Assembly (NCBI GenBank): GCA_037157565.1 | Contig: JAZHRO010000014.1 | Coordinates: 96,317,501 to 96,381,500, forward strand | Reading direction: 5' to 3' | DNA length: 64,000 nt | Source of the DNA: Thalassia testudinum | Taxonomy: Eukaryota > Streptophyta > Magnoliopsida > Alismatales > Hydrocharitaceae | Part shown: piece after piece, positions 44,096-55,951 of the stretch | Layout: the number at the start of each line of letters is the position of its first letter | How positions within the stretch are numbered: the first letter of the stretch is position 1 | Notes under the pieces: model-generated | The model's input: only the letters and a program-made list of their open reading frames with translations | Databases searched by the model: none | Told to the model about the DNA's origin: nothing | Made by a program: the position numbers and the translations under genes

Positions 44096-47047
44096 AGGTG
44101 AAAGTGGAAAGTGTCCCCGGCAATGGCGTTGAACTGCTGCCAGGAGGTGAGATCGGGGTTGATAAAATAAATGATGTTGTGTCGTAGTATAGTGGAATCA
44201 CCTTGTAAACGAATAAGAAGTTTTTATTACTCGAAAACCTAAGTATCTGAGGTCTAACATAGGGAGCAAATGGAATTTATTCACTAATCTCAATATATTT
44301 ATTTTAAACACTTAAATCTACTCAAGGTCTAATTCAAAATAGAATGCAGAAGTTTATGAAAATTAAAATGTAGCGAAATAAAGAGATTGAGAAGAATAGG
44401 GCAAAAAGTCTGATTCTCTTTTAGCTTCTCCTTTCTTTTCTTCTTCTTCTTTCTCTTCTTTCCTTTTGCTTCCTTCTCTTCTTTCCATAGCTTTGGCTCT
44501 TTCTTCTTTTCTCTGCCTTTGGCTTATTGGCTTCTTCTTCCTTTCTTGTCTGTCTTTGGTCTTCTTCTTTTCTTCTTCCTTGATTTCTCCTTCCTTCTTA
44601 TTCTTCCTTTCCTCTATGCCTTAGCCTTGCCTTTCTTCTTCAGTTGCACCTCCTCTGCTACAGTGCTTTCTCTTTCCCTTGGCGTTGGCTTCTGCTTCGG
44701 CTTCCTCAGCTTCTACCTTCAGCCCTTCGCTTTTCTTCTTTCTCTTTCTTGTTCAGCCATGCCTCTTCCTTCCGTCTTCATCCTTAGCTTCTCTGCGGCT
44801 ACACCTTCCTCTTCCTTTCTTTTTTTTTCCTTAGCATCTATGCTTTCCTTGCCTTAGCTCCTCTTCTTTCTGCTGTGCCTTCCTCTTCCTTTCTTCTTTT
44901 CCCTGCACACACACACGAGTGCAAAACCTATCCCCTACCCCCCACGTACACTCTCTCTCTGTTTCTCTCTTCGCTCTCCCAGAGTCTACCGAGTAATCAG
45001 GTTTGGTTATGTGCACCCAAGTCTAGGTGCACTAGCGTGGGTGGTGCGCGAGGAGTGTAGGGCTAAATGGGTCGGTCAGCCAGGTTCTAGTAGGAGTGGG
45101 TTTCAGACGAGGCAGCTGTCACGGGTGAGGGGACCTCACCTTGTGTCTTGAGGTGAAGAGAAGAAAGCACAAAATCAATTTAAGCTACTCACCGTGCGCC
45201 TGAGTTTTTGAGGTGGGAGTAAAAGTCCCACCCACTTTTCTCGCACCTGCAGGTAAGGTGCTTTGCTCAATTACGACAGCTGGGTGCCCTCTCAAGGTTG
45301 TTCTCTGGCTGGGTGTATGTGTGAGACAAACCCGCGCCTCCTTGACCTATTCGCCTGGAGCGCAGCACCTTGGTTGAAGCTTGCAAGCTCCTTGCTCGTA
45401 CTCTAATGGCGGAAAGGGGTCGGACTTGCACTTCACTCAATATGGCCTGACAGCCCCATTAAACCACATGGGGGGCCTTCTCCATGGCACGGCGAAAGTG
45501 CTTTGGTGAATGGCTGGCCTCGGGGTAGCCTAGGTGTGCGTGCCTAGGTCGCTCTGTGGCCGTGAAGGTGGGTGTGTTCGGTGGGCACTTGGGGAGGTGT
45601 TGGCGGTCAGTGAAGGGGTGGAAGATGCTCAGAGAATGATGGCAAAGGTTATGAGGTAAATGGCGAGGTATGTGGATGGGTGGAGCGATGGAAGCACCTT
45701 CGCCGGTGGTTGACAGGAGATGGGAACGATGGTTGAGGTTTGTAGCGTCGAGGGGATAAAAATAGAAATAAATGAAGGGGAAACAAAGAGAGGAGGGAGA
45801 GGAAGATTCTAACCTACTTTAGAGATGAAAGGAGGGAGGAGGCGGATGGCTCGTACCTGCCACCACCGGAGAAGATGCTTCTAGCAGAGAGAGAACGGCG
45901 ACGATGAAGGGGCTGGAAGCGTACGTGCAGTTATGGCACGACGCGGATGAAGGAGATGAAGATAACTCTGCCACTGGTATTGTGGCAGAGCGACAAGAAG
46001 GAGGAGATGTCACAGAAGCCTGCTAGACACTTGGCCAGAGGAGAAGGAAGAAATTAGAGGTGGTTCTCCGGCCAAGTCAAGCTAAATGGGAGCAGCCGGA
46101 TTAGGGGGTCTCCTTATAGGTGCTGGCAGAGGCTCTTGTGCTTGGAAGGCAAGCTTCCAAGTGCAAGAGTCCTCACTGGAGAAGGAACAGTGGGATACCT
46201 AAATCTCTCGAGCGTTCGCAAGAGAGATTGGGTGCGAATAAAACCTTGGAATTACATTCGGACGAAAGGGAATTCCTTAGAGAATCTTCCTTCCAAATCA
46301 GAGAGATCTCTAAGGAATCAGGGAGCAATCCTCCTTGAATCCTTGCCAAAGTAGGACTCCTCCACTTTAATGGCAGAGGGACCTAACTGCAAAGGGTGGT
46401 GAGGAAGTTAGGTGGTTTACCCAATGATTTTGAAAAGCTAGGGGTCAAAATGTAATTGGATGGACTATTTTGCAAAGTAGCTCAAGGTGACCTCTCCTTA
46501 GGCCTAAATTTTGGTACAAAACTAATTTAGACCTAAGGAATCCAATGGTGAAGTTGGATTTTAGGTTTGACCATGTTTGACTAGACATTTTCCTTGAAAA
46601 TCCAAATTAGGTCAAATAATGAGCTAGGACCCCAATTTAGGTCAAAATAGGCTCCAAAGGGCAATTTGAAGGTTCTAAACCTTGGAGGGTATTTTTCCAT
46701 GAATTTTAGAGGGTTTAGTCGATTTTTATCCTGGCTAGAACCTTGTTGTATTAAGTGGGTTTGTTTTAAGGTTACAGAATGTCATCTAATTCTTAGATCT
46801 CACAATAACCCTTTCATGATTGAACCATCCTACTTTTCTACTTATTAAGTCCAATTGACCTATGTTTATCCCATGAGAAGTCCTATTGATGCACTGTAAT
46901 GGTAAAATTATAGTTTTACCCTTTATTTCATGTTTTCTTCTTAGAGCAGTTATTCCTTGAATTAGGCCCTTCTCTAGGTTATGTAGGTTCTTTTATTATC
47001 TTTCTTAGGTCAAAATGAGCTAGTTAGGGCTCATGATGATGTTCTCA
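44096..47047 (-). repeat. E4 3' LTR, main part
   Basis: It aligns to 51825-54782. On the plus strand it shows in order the relic PBS (44114-44131), tRNA-Asp box (44184-44195), a pyrimidine tract (44403-44900, purine-rich on the sense strand) with an AC microsatellite near 44911, and the part homologous to S2/S3/S4 (45115-47047). The TATA box CTATAAGGAG is near 46113 (minus). The Leu/Phe-rich frame 44519-44857 is the antisense of the GA tract. Confidence 0.9.
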
Positions 47048-48615
47048 TTTTACCCCCATGACTAGCTTTTGTTAATCCCTTAGCAAAATTTCAAGCTTTT
47101 AACGTTTGTTCGAGACCATGAGTTTCTTTCGCTAGTTATGATAAGTGCTTTTCTTTTCTTTTGTAACTAGGTCAGAATGTTAACAATAGGCCTAGAGGTA
47201 CTCAAGTACCAACCAAAATCCAAACCTGTCCATCTTTAGCTTCAGTCCTCCGCAAAGGTTTTGAAGGCCCGCAGGAACTATCCTAAAGTTCATTGGACTT
47301 TACGGTTAAAGCACCCATGCTTGAGACATATTTTAACGTAGGTTTAGTTTACAGTGGATTTTTGTAAGACACAAAGGATTTATTTGTTTGGAGTGTTTCT
47401 CTCTCTTTCCTTTTTATTTCTAGCTTCAGATTGGCTACTCAACACGGTCTGTATCGAATTCCTCGTCCCCATCATCAGTCCTCAAAGGTTCTTCGGAATT
47501 GATGCTTCATGATAGCATTGCCCATGGCAACCCCCAGAACCCTGGTTTTGAGATTTCGAGATAATCCTGCCCATGGTGTTCCATGGCCGAATCCAGACCC
47601 TGCCAATCGGCATTTTCTGATAATGCCGCCCATGGTATCTGAACCAGTAGAGTGCTTACGTGCCCCTGGTAGGATATGTAAATATCCTAGGAGACAAGCA
47701 TCAAGGAGAGGATATATTGTTACGCATCTTCGAGGGGAATTTCCTGCCTCTCCACGTTGGGAACTTGTCCAAATCAACTTGTGTTGATTGGTCGTTCCTA
47801 ATCTAGGCAACTCTTTTCAGAACATTAAAACGCTTTTGTGTGATTTTGATAGTTATGCGCACTAAACTAGACTGTGTGTGGATTGGGGTGCTTAGGTTAC
47901 CGAATCCCATAAACTAAAGGTCAGTTAATGAGGCTGAATACTCCCTAAGCCTTAGACCTAATACTTAAGCTTCGCTTTTTCCACAACCTCTTGAGGATTA
48001 TCCAGATCTTAGCGGATACGTGAATTTTTAAGCCTAAGAGTATAGCCGAAAAGGCCTTTGTCTCTTTGGCACTTTTTTCCTTTATTCTTTCTCTTTGATG
48101 TGGTCTAGAACTTCAATTAATCCCTTAATTTCTTACTAATGACTATTCTTTTTTTCTCTTTCATTTTATGCTCCTTTCTTTGACATTTTGCTCTTGTCCT
48201 CCTTATGCTTATGTGGTTTCAAAATTTTCTTCCCTCCTCCAGTTTTTTTCTTGCTCATTTTCACAATTTTCTATTTTTTTGGTATTTTTGATAAATGTGA
48301 CTTTTTTTGTGAGAATCCTTCTGACTTTTCTTAAGTTTTGTATGTATGCACTTTACCACACCCCATGCCTAGGTTTTGCAATGTCTTCATTGTAAATGGA
48401 GGGTGTGAAATAGTGTTGGGTTCAAGGACTTAGAACAGGATATATTGGGTGGGCGAATGGGTCGAGAATGACTGATGCAGACGATTTCAAGCTCTGGTAC
48501 GTGTAACAGAGGTGGGATCGACTGTTCCCAGACTAAACTCAGGGTACAATAGACGTGGAGTACAAATGGATAATCAGATGGATCTCATGATTTTGGAGTG
48601 ACAGGTTACCTCCTG
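47048..48615 (-). other. E4 PPT and 3' spacer
   Basis: GTCATGGGGGTAAAA (minus, 47048-47062) abuts the 3' LTR, preceded by the shared GCTAAGGGATTAACAAAAG block. The spacer holds no convincing gene; the antisense pair 47475-47810 and 47509-47787 sits in a GC-richer patch without family features. Confidence 0.65.
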
Positions 48616-50885
48616 TTAAGCACTAAATTCAATGCCTTTAGCTGGTGGAACATGGGATGGAGAGGGAGTGGTCAAATCAGTAGAGTTTTGTAGAATAAGC
48701 ACCTTGATTAAGAGCCTAGTTGGTCCAACCAGGTGCTTGTTTAGATCAACAGGCTGATGATGTAGCCCAAACCCTATTAATTTGGTGGGTTGATAAATGT
48801 GGATCAGTAGATGTGGAACCCATGATGTGCTATGCAACTCGGATGGATGTGGAAGTGTAAATTTGGGGTTTGGCTGAGTCAGATCAGCCTGGTCAGAGTA
48901 GGGCTCTAAAAAATAGTCAGTGAATGATGAGGAAACCCAACAAAGGTGATCGAAGAATGATGGAGCATGGTTTTCAGCCTGAATAAATGCCCGAAACTCG
49001 GTATCGCTGTGGAGTTGAATCTTCTACAATCGACTCAGTGAGAGGGGAATCAGAATAGAAATTGAGTTTGGTTGCATGTCGGGGTTGAAAATGGGTTTTG
49101 ATCGGTTCGAAAGAGGTGGCTTCAATGAGTATTGTGTATGAGGGCTCTTCTAGAAAGGAGTGACAAGTGCTTTCATGTATAGAGTCCTCATAGTAACTTT
49201 CAAAATCAAATGCGAATGCCTGAAGAGTGTCTATAGGATGCAGCAAACTTGAGTTGAGAAAAGATTAGAATTTTGGGTTGCAATCACTCTCGGCATTTTT
49301 TGTTTTTGATTCCTGAGGATCGAAAAGAAATGATTCCATGTCATTGGAACCGAAGCTTAAATCAATGATCTCAGGAACTGGGACCTCAGAGTTGGAGTCG
49401 GAGAATGAATCATGTAAGCTGAGGTCTTAGATTGGTTTGTTGTAATAAGGAGACAGAGGCTCTCCGAAATCAAGGTAAGATTCGAAATCGTCGGAGAGTT
49501 TGCAAAAATTGAGTTCTGAATGAGATTCGAGATCATGAGTTCCACCATTGAATAAATCACATGATGTGGATTCAGCAGCCTGACTTGGGTCTAGCCTATA
49601 TGTACATTCTAAGCTTAAAAAGGTGTCCTTATTTGATCTAGGCTCAAGTTCTAGGCTTGTGGGAAAGACCCAATCAAATCCCCACTCTTCCAACTCCTCG
49701 ATTTCTGTATCGTAAATTGGCGTGACTTCCAAAAGATGATTTGATTCTTTGAGAATGTTGGAGAGGGATATTCATCAAATAGAGGCCCATAACCATATTC
49801 TTCATTGAAAATTTGATCTTCTTGATATGGGGTCTTGTAGTCTTCCCAATAAGTTTCAGATCCAGATTCTAGGCTGAGGGTGTGGGTTGAGTCACTAGTA
49901 TCTAGGTTCGAGTAGCCTTTGAAGGTCACCTTATCAGAAGAAGGGGTGGGATTTACACCCTCGAGAGGTTCAGTTCTAATCTCATTATTACAGGAGTTTT
50001 GGAATTCTATGCTTGGTGATTCATGGTCTAGGGTTGGCTCAACATTGTGTTCTCCTGCAATTTGCCAACGTAATTCAATATCAGGCATGTTGTATTCCAT
50101 CTGGGTAGGGAATCCACAACAACTCTGTGCCTCAAACCTTAGATTTGGGAAATCGGATTGATCCTCAATACTACTCCAAGATGGTTCATTATCTGTTTGG
50201 GGCATGTACAGGTATTTCTGGTAGATAATTTGTTTCAATAATCTCATTATCTCTTCCCATTTTTCAAGTTCATCATTGTGTTGTTCCCAAAGTACAGGAT
50301 TTGTCATGCATTGGATGTATTCAAAGTTGTGCAATTTTTCTATCTCAATGTATCCTGTGATGAGAATGTCTCAGGTTGATCCTTTTGTGGCTTCAGTCAA
50401 TAATACTTGGGCACAGTTTATGATGAAGGTTGTGGTTGTTGGTACACTAACCTGAATGTTTTCTACTGGTGTTGAGGTTTTTTCTTTGCTTTCATAGAAT
50501 TCAAGGGCATCCTCAATCATCCTATCTCTCATGGACCTCCGGGATTCAGGTTTCTTGAAAGGTAGTCCTAAGTAATTTGGCTGCATATTTGGATCAGGTG
50601 GTGGAATGAAGATGTAGAATCAGAATTTGGATCAAGATGTAGAATCAAGTTGTGAAGTGAATAGATCTGAATAAAGAGTCCCATTGAAAATGTTTGTGTG
50701 TGCTCTAAAGAGAATGGATGAGGGACTGGATGTGTTTTTGACCCAATTGAGGCACCCAAAGATGTCTGGATGACTATGGAGGTTTGGGGCAGATGATACC
50801 CCTGGATTGGAAAGTTGTCCACCTGAGAATTACCTGGGCAGCCAGAGAGGGAGAGTCCCACAAAGACCCTTACACGGTAGAGCAT
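48616..50885 (-). pseudogene. E4 decayed reading frame of unknown function
   Basis: The main frame runs 50586-49651 with one stop near 50371, including MRDRMIEDALEFYESKEKT, a helical NDELEKWEEIMRLLKQIIYQ, and an acidic region rich in Asp, Glu, Ser and Tyr. It continues after a frameshift at 49732-48974 (EELEEWGFDWVFPTSLELEP) and after another at 48837-48616 with GFGLHHQPVDLNKHLVGPTR and VPPAKGIEFSA. The last part matches the C terminus of the E5 frame (GMGLHHNSV...HLLVGQ, AEGTKFS). No RT, protease or integrase motif is present. Function unknown. Confidence 0.55.
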
Positions 50886-51760
50886 CCCAACAGGTTACAG
50901 GGTTTCGCCCACCTGACCTCTCTTGTCACTGAGATTCCAGGTAGACCAGAATGGGGACCTTGACCTCTTAAGTCTACCACTTTTAAGATCAAAGGTGCTT
51001 AGGGTTTTCACTTGAACTTTAGGTGTTTTGATTTTGTGACCTAATTTCAAGATTGGTTGGCCCAAGGGGTCAACCTCACCAGACCTGCCCTAAAGATGGT
51101 AGAATGATTCTAGGTCAAGACCTAGGAATCACCCTGATTTGACTCCCAGGTTATTAGGTCCAATGTTTTTAGGATTCAAGTGATTTTAGAGCTTAATTTT
51201 AGGGTTTGTCTTGCTTAGCTCGTTTTAATCAAGGGCTTGGGTAGCAGACTGATGCAGGTGGGTTTGTTTCCTTTTATGCAAGCATGTGTGAACTAGCACT
51301 CCAAAACCCTACTGTAGAAACCTAAATTTGGTTCTATTTCCAATCCTCTTTGCTTTTCACAAAAGTTCTCTTTGGACTTAAAAACAAGAAGTGTAGTCAG
51401 TGGAGATTCAGAAATTAAGCGTGATCTCTACTAGGCATAGGAAATTGTGGGGTAGGGTCTCTAAAAATCGTTTCTCTTTCAAAAAGATTTGAAAAATTTT
51501 CGCAACATTAGGAAACTTTTGCCTTTAAGTGGTAATTACTATAGAAACAAGGTAGTTGATTCCTACTTTAATTACTTCCTTTTGTCTTTCGAAGATTAAG
51601 AGGTGGATTAGGGAAGAAAAGAGAATTTACCTGCCCTGGAGTGGTTGACTTGCGTGGGAAATTTCCTCATGAAATACTTGCAAAATCACAGCAAAATAAA
51701 TAGGGCAAGTTAGTGCTCAAATATAATCACAAATAATGCAGAGATTAGTGATAAATTGTG
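50886..51760 (-). other. E4 leader
   Basis: Noncoding sequence between the PBS and the first frame; nothing further recognised. Confidence 0.55.
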
Positions 51761-51784
51761 CGTTGCTCCCCGGCAACGGCACCA
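51761..51784 (-). promoter_or_regulatory. E4 primer binding site, tRNA-Asp type
   Basis: TGGTGCCGTTGCCGGGGAG on the minus strand follows the LTR end TACATAAACA after 4 nt. It has one change from the complement of the tRNA-Asp 3' end over 18 nt. Confidence 0.85.
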
Positions 51785-51847
51785 AAATGTTTATGTAAAA
51801 AAAGATGAAGGGCGATAGTGTGAAGGTGAGGGTGAAAGTGGAAAGTG

Positions 51848-51865
51848 TCCCCGGCAACGGCATCG
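51848..51865 (-). other. Relic PBS inside the E4 LTR
   Basis: CGATGCCGTTGCCGGGGA (minus) is the tRNA-Asp PBS with two 5' changes, located 59 nt inside the LTR and preceded by an LTR-end-like AGCAACA. The 3' LTR copy is 44114-44131. Confidence 0.65.
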
Positions 51866-51917
51866 AACTGTTGCTAGGAGGCCAGATCGGGGTTTATAAA
51901 ATAAATGATGTTGCGTC

Positions 51918-51929
51918 GTAGTATAGTGG
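51918..51929 (-). promoter_or_regulatory. E4 U5 box complementary to tRNA-Asp nt 7-18
   Basis: CCACTATACTAC on the minus strand is an exact 12-nt complement, followed by GACG. The 3' LTR copy at 44184-44195 is identical. It lies about 50 nt before the relic PBS and about 130 nt before the LTR end. Confidence 0.6.
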
Positions 51930-54782
51930 AATCACCTTGTAAACAAATAAGAAGTTTTTATTACTAGAAAACCTAAATATCCGAGGTCGAACAGAGGGAG
52001 CAAATAGAATTTATTCACTAATCTCAATAAATGTAATTTGAACACTTAAATCTACTCAAAGTCTAATTCAAAATAGAATGCAGGAGTTTATTAATATTAA
52101 AATGTAGCAAAATAAAGAGATTGAGAAGAATAGGGCAAAAAGCCTGATTCTCTTTTAGCTTCTCCTTTCTTTTCTTCTTCTTTCACTTCTTTCCTTTAGC
52201 TTCCTTCTTCTCTTCTTTCCTTAGCTTTGGCTCTTTCTTCTTTTCTCTGACTTTAGCTTCTTGGCTTCCTCTTCCTTTCCTATCTGTCTTTGGTCTTCTT
52301 TTCTTCTTGCTTGATTTCTCCTTCCTTATTCTTCCTTTCCTCTGTGCCTTAGCCTTGCCTTTCTTCATCAGCCGCACCTCCTTTGCTACAGTGCTTTCTC
52401 TTTCCCTTGGCCTTGGCTTCACCTTCAGCTTCCTCAGCTTCTGCCTTCAGCCCTTTGCTTTACTTCTTTCTCTTTCTTCTTCAGCCACGCCTCTTCCTTC
52501 TTCATCCTTAGCTTCTCTGCGGCTACACCTTCCACTTCCTTTCTTTTTTTTCCTTAGCTTCTCTACTTTCCTTGCCTTAGCTCCTCTTCCATCTGCTGCG
52601 CCTTCCTCTTCCTTTCTTCTTTTCCATGCACACACACACGAGTGCAAAACCTATCCCCTACCCCTCCATGTACACTCTCTCTTTGTTTCTCTCTTCGCTC
52701 TCCCAGAGCCAGCCGGGTAATCAGGTCGGGTTACGCACACCTGGGTCCAGGCGCAGCAACGTGGGTGGTGTGCAAGGAGTGCAGGGTTAAACGGGTCGGT
52801 CAGCCAGGTCCGCATAGGTGTGGGTCGCGTAGGAAACAGGTGTCGTGGGCGAGGGGACCTCACCCCATGTCTTAAGGCAAAGAGAAGAAAACACAAAATT
52901 ATTGTAAGCTACTCACCGCATGCCTGAGTTTCCGAGGTGGGACTAAAAGTCCCAACCACTTCCCTTGCGCCTGCAAGTGAGGTGCTTTGCTCAATTGCCA
53001 CAGCTGGGTGCCCTCTCAAGGCTACTCTTTCGCTGGGTGTATGCACGAGACAAACCCACGCCTCCTGGACCTATTCTCCTTGAGTGCAGCACCTAGGTTG
53101 AAGCTTGCGAGTTCCTTGCTCATGCTCCAATGGTGGAAAGGGGTCAAACCTACACTTTACTCAATACGGCCTGATGACCACATTAAAACACATGGGAGTT
53201 CTTTGCCGTGGCACGACGAAAGTGCTGCAGTGGGTGGCTGGCCACAGCGCGGCCTAAGCATGCTTACCTAGGTCGCTCTATGGCCATGAAGGTAGGTGAG
53301 TTTGGTGGGCACTTAGGAAGGTGTTGGCAGTTAGTGAAGGGGTGGAAGATGCTCAGAGGATGGTGGAAAAGGTTATGAGGTAGGTAGAGAGGCGTGTGGA
53401 TGGGTGGAGCGATGGAAGCACCTTCGCCGGTGGTTGGTCGGAGATGAGAACGATGGTGGTGGTCTGCGACATCGAGCAAATAAAAATAGAAATAAATAAA
53501 GGGGAAATAAAGGGTGGAGGGAGAGGAAGAGTTCTAACCTACTCTAGAGACAAAAGGAGGGAGGAGGCGGATGGCTCGTACCTGCCACTGTCGGAGAAGA
53601 TCCTTCCAGTGGAGGGAGAACGGCGACGACGAAGGGGTTGGAGGCGCACGCGCAGGTATGGCGCGATGTAGAGGAAGGAGATGAAGACAGGTCTGCCACT
53701 GGTATTGTCGTAGAGTGACGAGAAGGAGGGGGAGTTGTCGCCGGAGCCTATTGGACACTTGGCCGGAGGAGAAGGGAAGAAATTAGAGGTCGTTCTCCGG
53801 CCAAGTCAGGCTGAGTGGGAGTAGCCAGATCAGGGGGTCTCTTTATAGGTGCTGGCAGCAGCTCTTGTGGTTGGAAGGCAAGCTTTCAAGCGCAAGAGTC
53901 GTCGCTGAAGAAGGGAATAGTGGGAGACCCAAATCTCTCAAGCATTCGCACGAGAGATTGGGTGGGAATCAAACCTTGGAATTGCATTCAGAGGAAAGGG
54001 AATTCCTCAGAGAATCTCCCTCCAAATCTGAGAGGAGATCTCTGAGGAATTAGGGAGCAATCCACCTTGAATCCTTGCCGGAGTAGGACTCCTCCGCATT
54101 AATGGTGGGGGGACCTAATTTCAAAGTGTGGCGAGGAAGTTAGGGGGGTCTATCAATGATTTTCAAAAGCTAGGGGTCAAAATGTAATTGGGTGGACTAT
54201 TTTGCAAAGATTGTCAAGGAGACCTCCCCTTAGGTCCAAATTTTGGTAGAAACCTAATTTGGACCTAAGGAGTCCAATGGTGAAGTTGGATTTTAGGTTT
54301 GACGATGTTTGACTAGACATTTTCCACAAAAACCCAAATTAGGTCAAATAATGAGCTAGGACCCCAATTTAGGTCAAAATAGGTTCCAAAGGCCAATTTG
54401 AAGGTTCTAAACTCTAGAGTGTATTTTTCCATGAATTTTAGAGGGTTTTAGTTGATTTTTACCCTGGCCAAAACCTTGTTGTATTAATTGAGTTTGATTT
54501 AGGGTTACAGAATGTCATTTAATTCTTAGATCTCACAATAACCCTTTCCTGATTTAACCATTCCATTTTTCCTCTTATTAAGTCCAATTGACCTATGTTT
54601 ATCCCCTAAGAAATCCCGTTGATGCACTACAATGGTAAAATTGTAGTTTTACCCTTTATTTCTTATTTTTTCTCAGAGTAGTTATTCCTTGAATTAGGCC
54701 CTTCTCTAGGTTATGTAGGAGCTTTTATTCTCTTTCTTAGGTCAAATTGAGCTAGTTGGGGCTCATGATGGTGTTCTCATCA

Positions 54783-55951
54783 ATTATCACCGTTTGAACA
54801 TGACTACCAAGAAAGACCATTTCCCCTTACCATTTACCGATTAGATTTTGGAATGATTTGCAGGGAATAAGTACTTCTATTTTCTTGACGGGTAGTCTGG
54901 GTATAATCAGATAGTTGTTTTTCCAGACGATCAGGAGCGTACCACCTTCACTAGTCCGTGTGGCACATTTGCATTCCGTCAAATGCCATTCGGGTTATGT
55001 AATGCTCCTACCACTTTCCAACGATGTATGATGGCTCTCTTTTCTGATATAATCGACGAGTTTGTTGAAATTTTCGTGGATGACTTCTCCAATTATGGCT
55101 CATCATTTGACTTATACCTTTCGCACCTTAATAAAGTCTTAACTCGTTGCGAAGTGGCAAAGCTGGTGCTTAGTTGGGAGAAAAGCCACTTTATGATCCA
55201 ACAGGGCATTGTGTTAGGGCATGTAGTATCCGAGAGAGGATTAGAGGTGGACACCGCAAAAATTGATTCCATCTCTAAGTTTCCATCGCTCGCCAATGTT
55301 CGACAGGTTAGAACTTTCCTTGGCCATGCTAGATTTTATAGGTGCTTCATTAGAGATTTCAGTAAAATCTCTAAGCCACTGTGCGACCTATTAGCGAAGG
55401 ATGTCTCCTTCAATTTTGATGATAGATGTGGTGAGGCTTTTTAAGTCTTAAAGAAAGCCCTTATTACTGTGCCAATTCTCCAAGCACTAGATTGGATCCT
55501 CCTATTTGAGCTAATGTGCGATGCTTTTGATTTTGTAGTGGGAGTGGTCTTAGGTCAAAGGGTTGATGACAAACCTCATGTGCTGCATTATCCCAGCAAG
55601 ACCCTTACGGATCCTCAGCAAAACTACACGGTCACTGAAAAGGAATTTCTTGCTGTAGTATTTGCTTTGGAAAAGTTTCAATCTTATCTTTTGGGATCCA
55701 AGGTTGTGGTGTTCACTGATCCTTTTGCCTTAAAGCATCTTCTAGCTAAAAAGGACACCAAACTTTATCTAATTCATTGGATTCTGCTACTTCAGGAGTT
55801 TGACCTGGAAATTAAATATAAGAAAGGAGTTGAGAATGTGGTAGCAGATCATCTGTCTAGGATCCCTATTGAGGCATCAAACCCTGCTGGCGATATTCAA
55901 GAGACTTTCCCTGATGAGTCTCTGATGGTCGTGGATGCCAAAACTCCTTAG
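54783..55951 (+). pseudogene. pol: E2 reverse transcriptase C-terminal part and RNase H
   Basis: It resumes RT after E4 with YHRLNMTTKKDHFPLPFTD. Motif A is FLDG followed by a stop (54893-54895), so the catalytic Asp is kept. MPFGLCNAPTTFQRCM and the FVDDFS active site follow in the open frame 54983-55444, then LVLSWEKSHFMIQQGIVLGH and GHARFYRCFIRDFSKISKPL. After a stop at 55442, RNase H reads [55 protein letters not shown] and [10 protein letters not shown]. Four or more stops are present. Compared with E3 the palm is better preserved. Confidence 0.92.

Larger units (their letters stand above)
30860..54782 (-). mobile_element. E4: non-autonomous LTR element inside E2 RT
   Basis: This minus-strand element has a 5' LTR at 51789-54782 (2,994 bp), a PBS at 51761-51784, an internal region at 47048-51788, a PPT at 47048-47062 and a 3' LTR at 44096-47047 plus 30860-30906. 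The 3' LTR is split by E5; its net length, 2,994 bp, equals the 5' LTR. Net element length is about 10.7 kb. There is no RT, RNase H or integrase; the internal region holds a decayed frame of unknown function. It must have been moved by enzymes of relatives. Confidence 0.85.
51789..54782 (-). repeat. E4 5' LTR
   Basis: This 2,994-bp LTR starts (minus) TGATGAGAACACCATCATGAG and ends TTTACATAAACA. A TATA box CTATAAAGAG lies near 53838 (minus). It contains a purine tract (plus strand 52145-52640) and, near its end, a second PBS-like sequence. Frames 52307-52720 and 52183-52422 are an antisense pair in the tract. Confidence 0.9.

Noticed and set aside
44519..44857. Leu/Phe/Ser-rich frame resembling a membrane protein (also 52307-52720)
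   Set aside because: Antisense of the LTR purine tract; the repeated copy in the other E4 LTR shows it is LTR DNA.
47475..47810. Antisense pair of about 100-aa frames in the E4 spacer
   Set aside because: A GC-richer patch with few stops; no homologous frame in E5.
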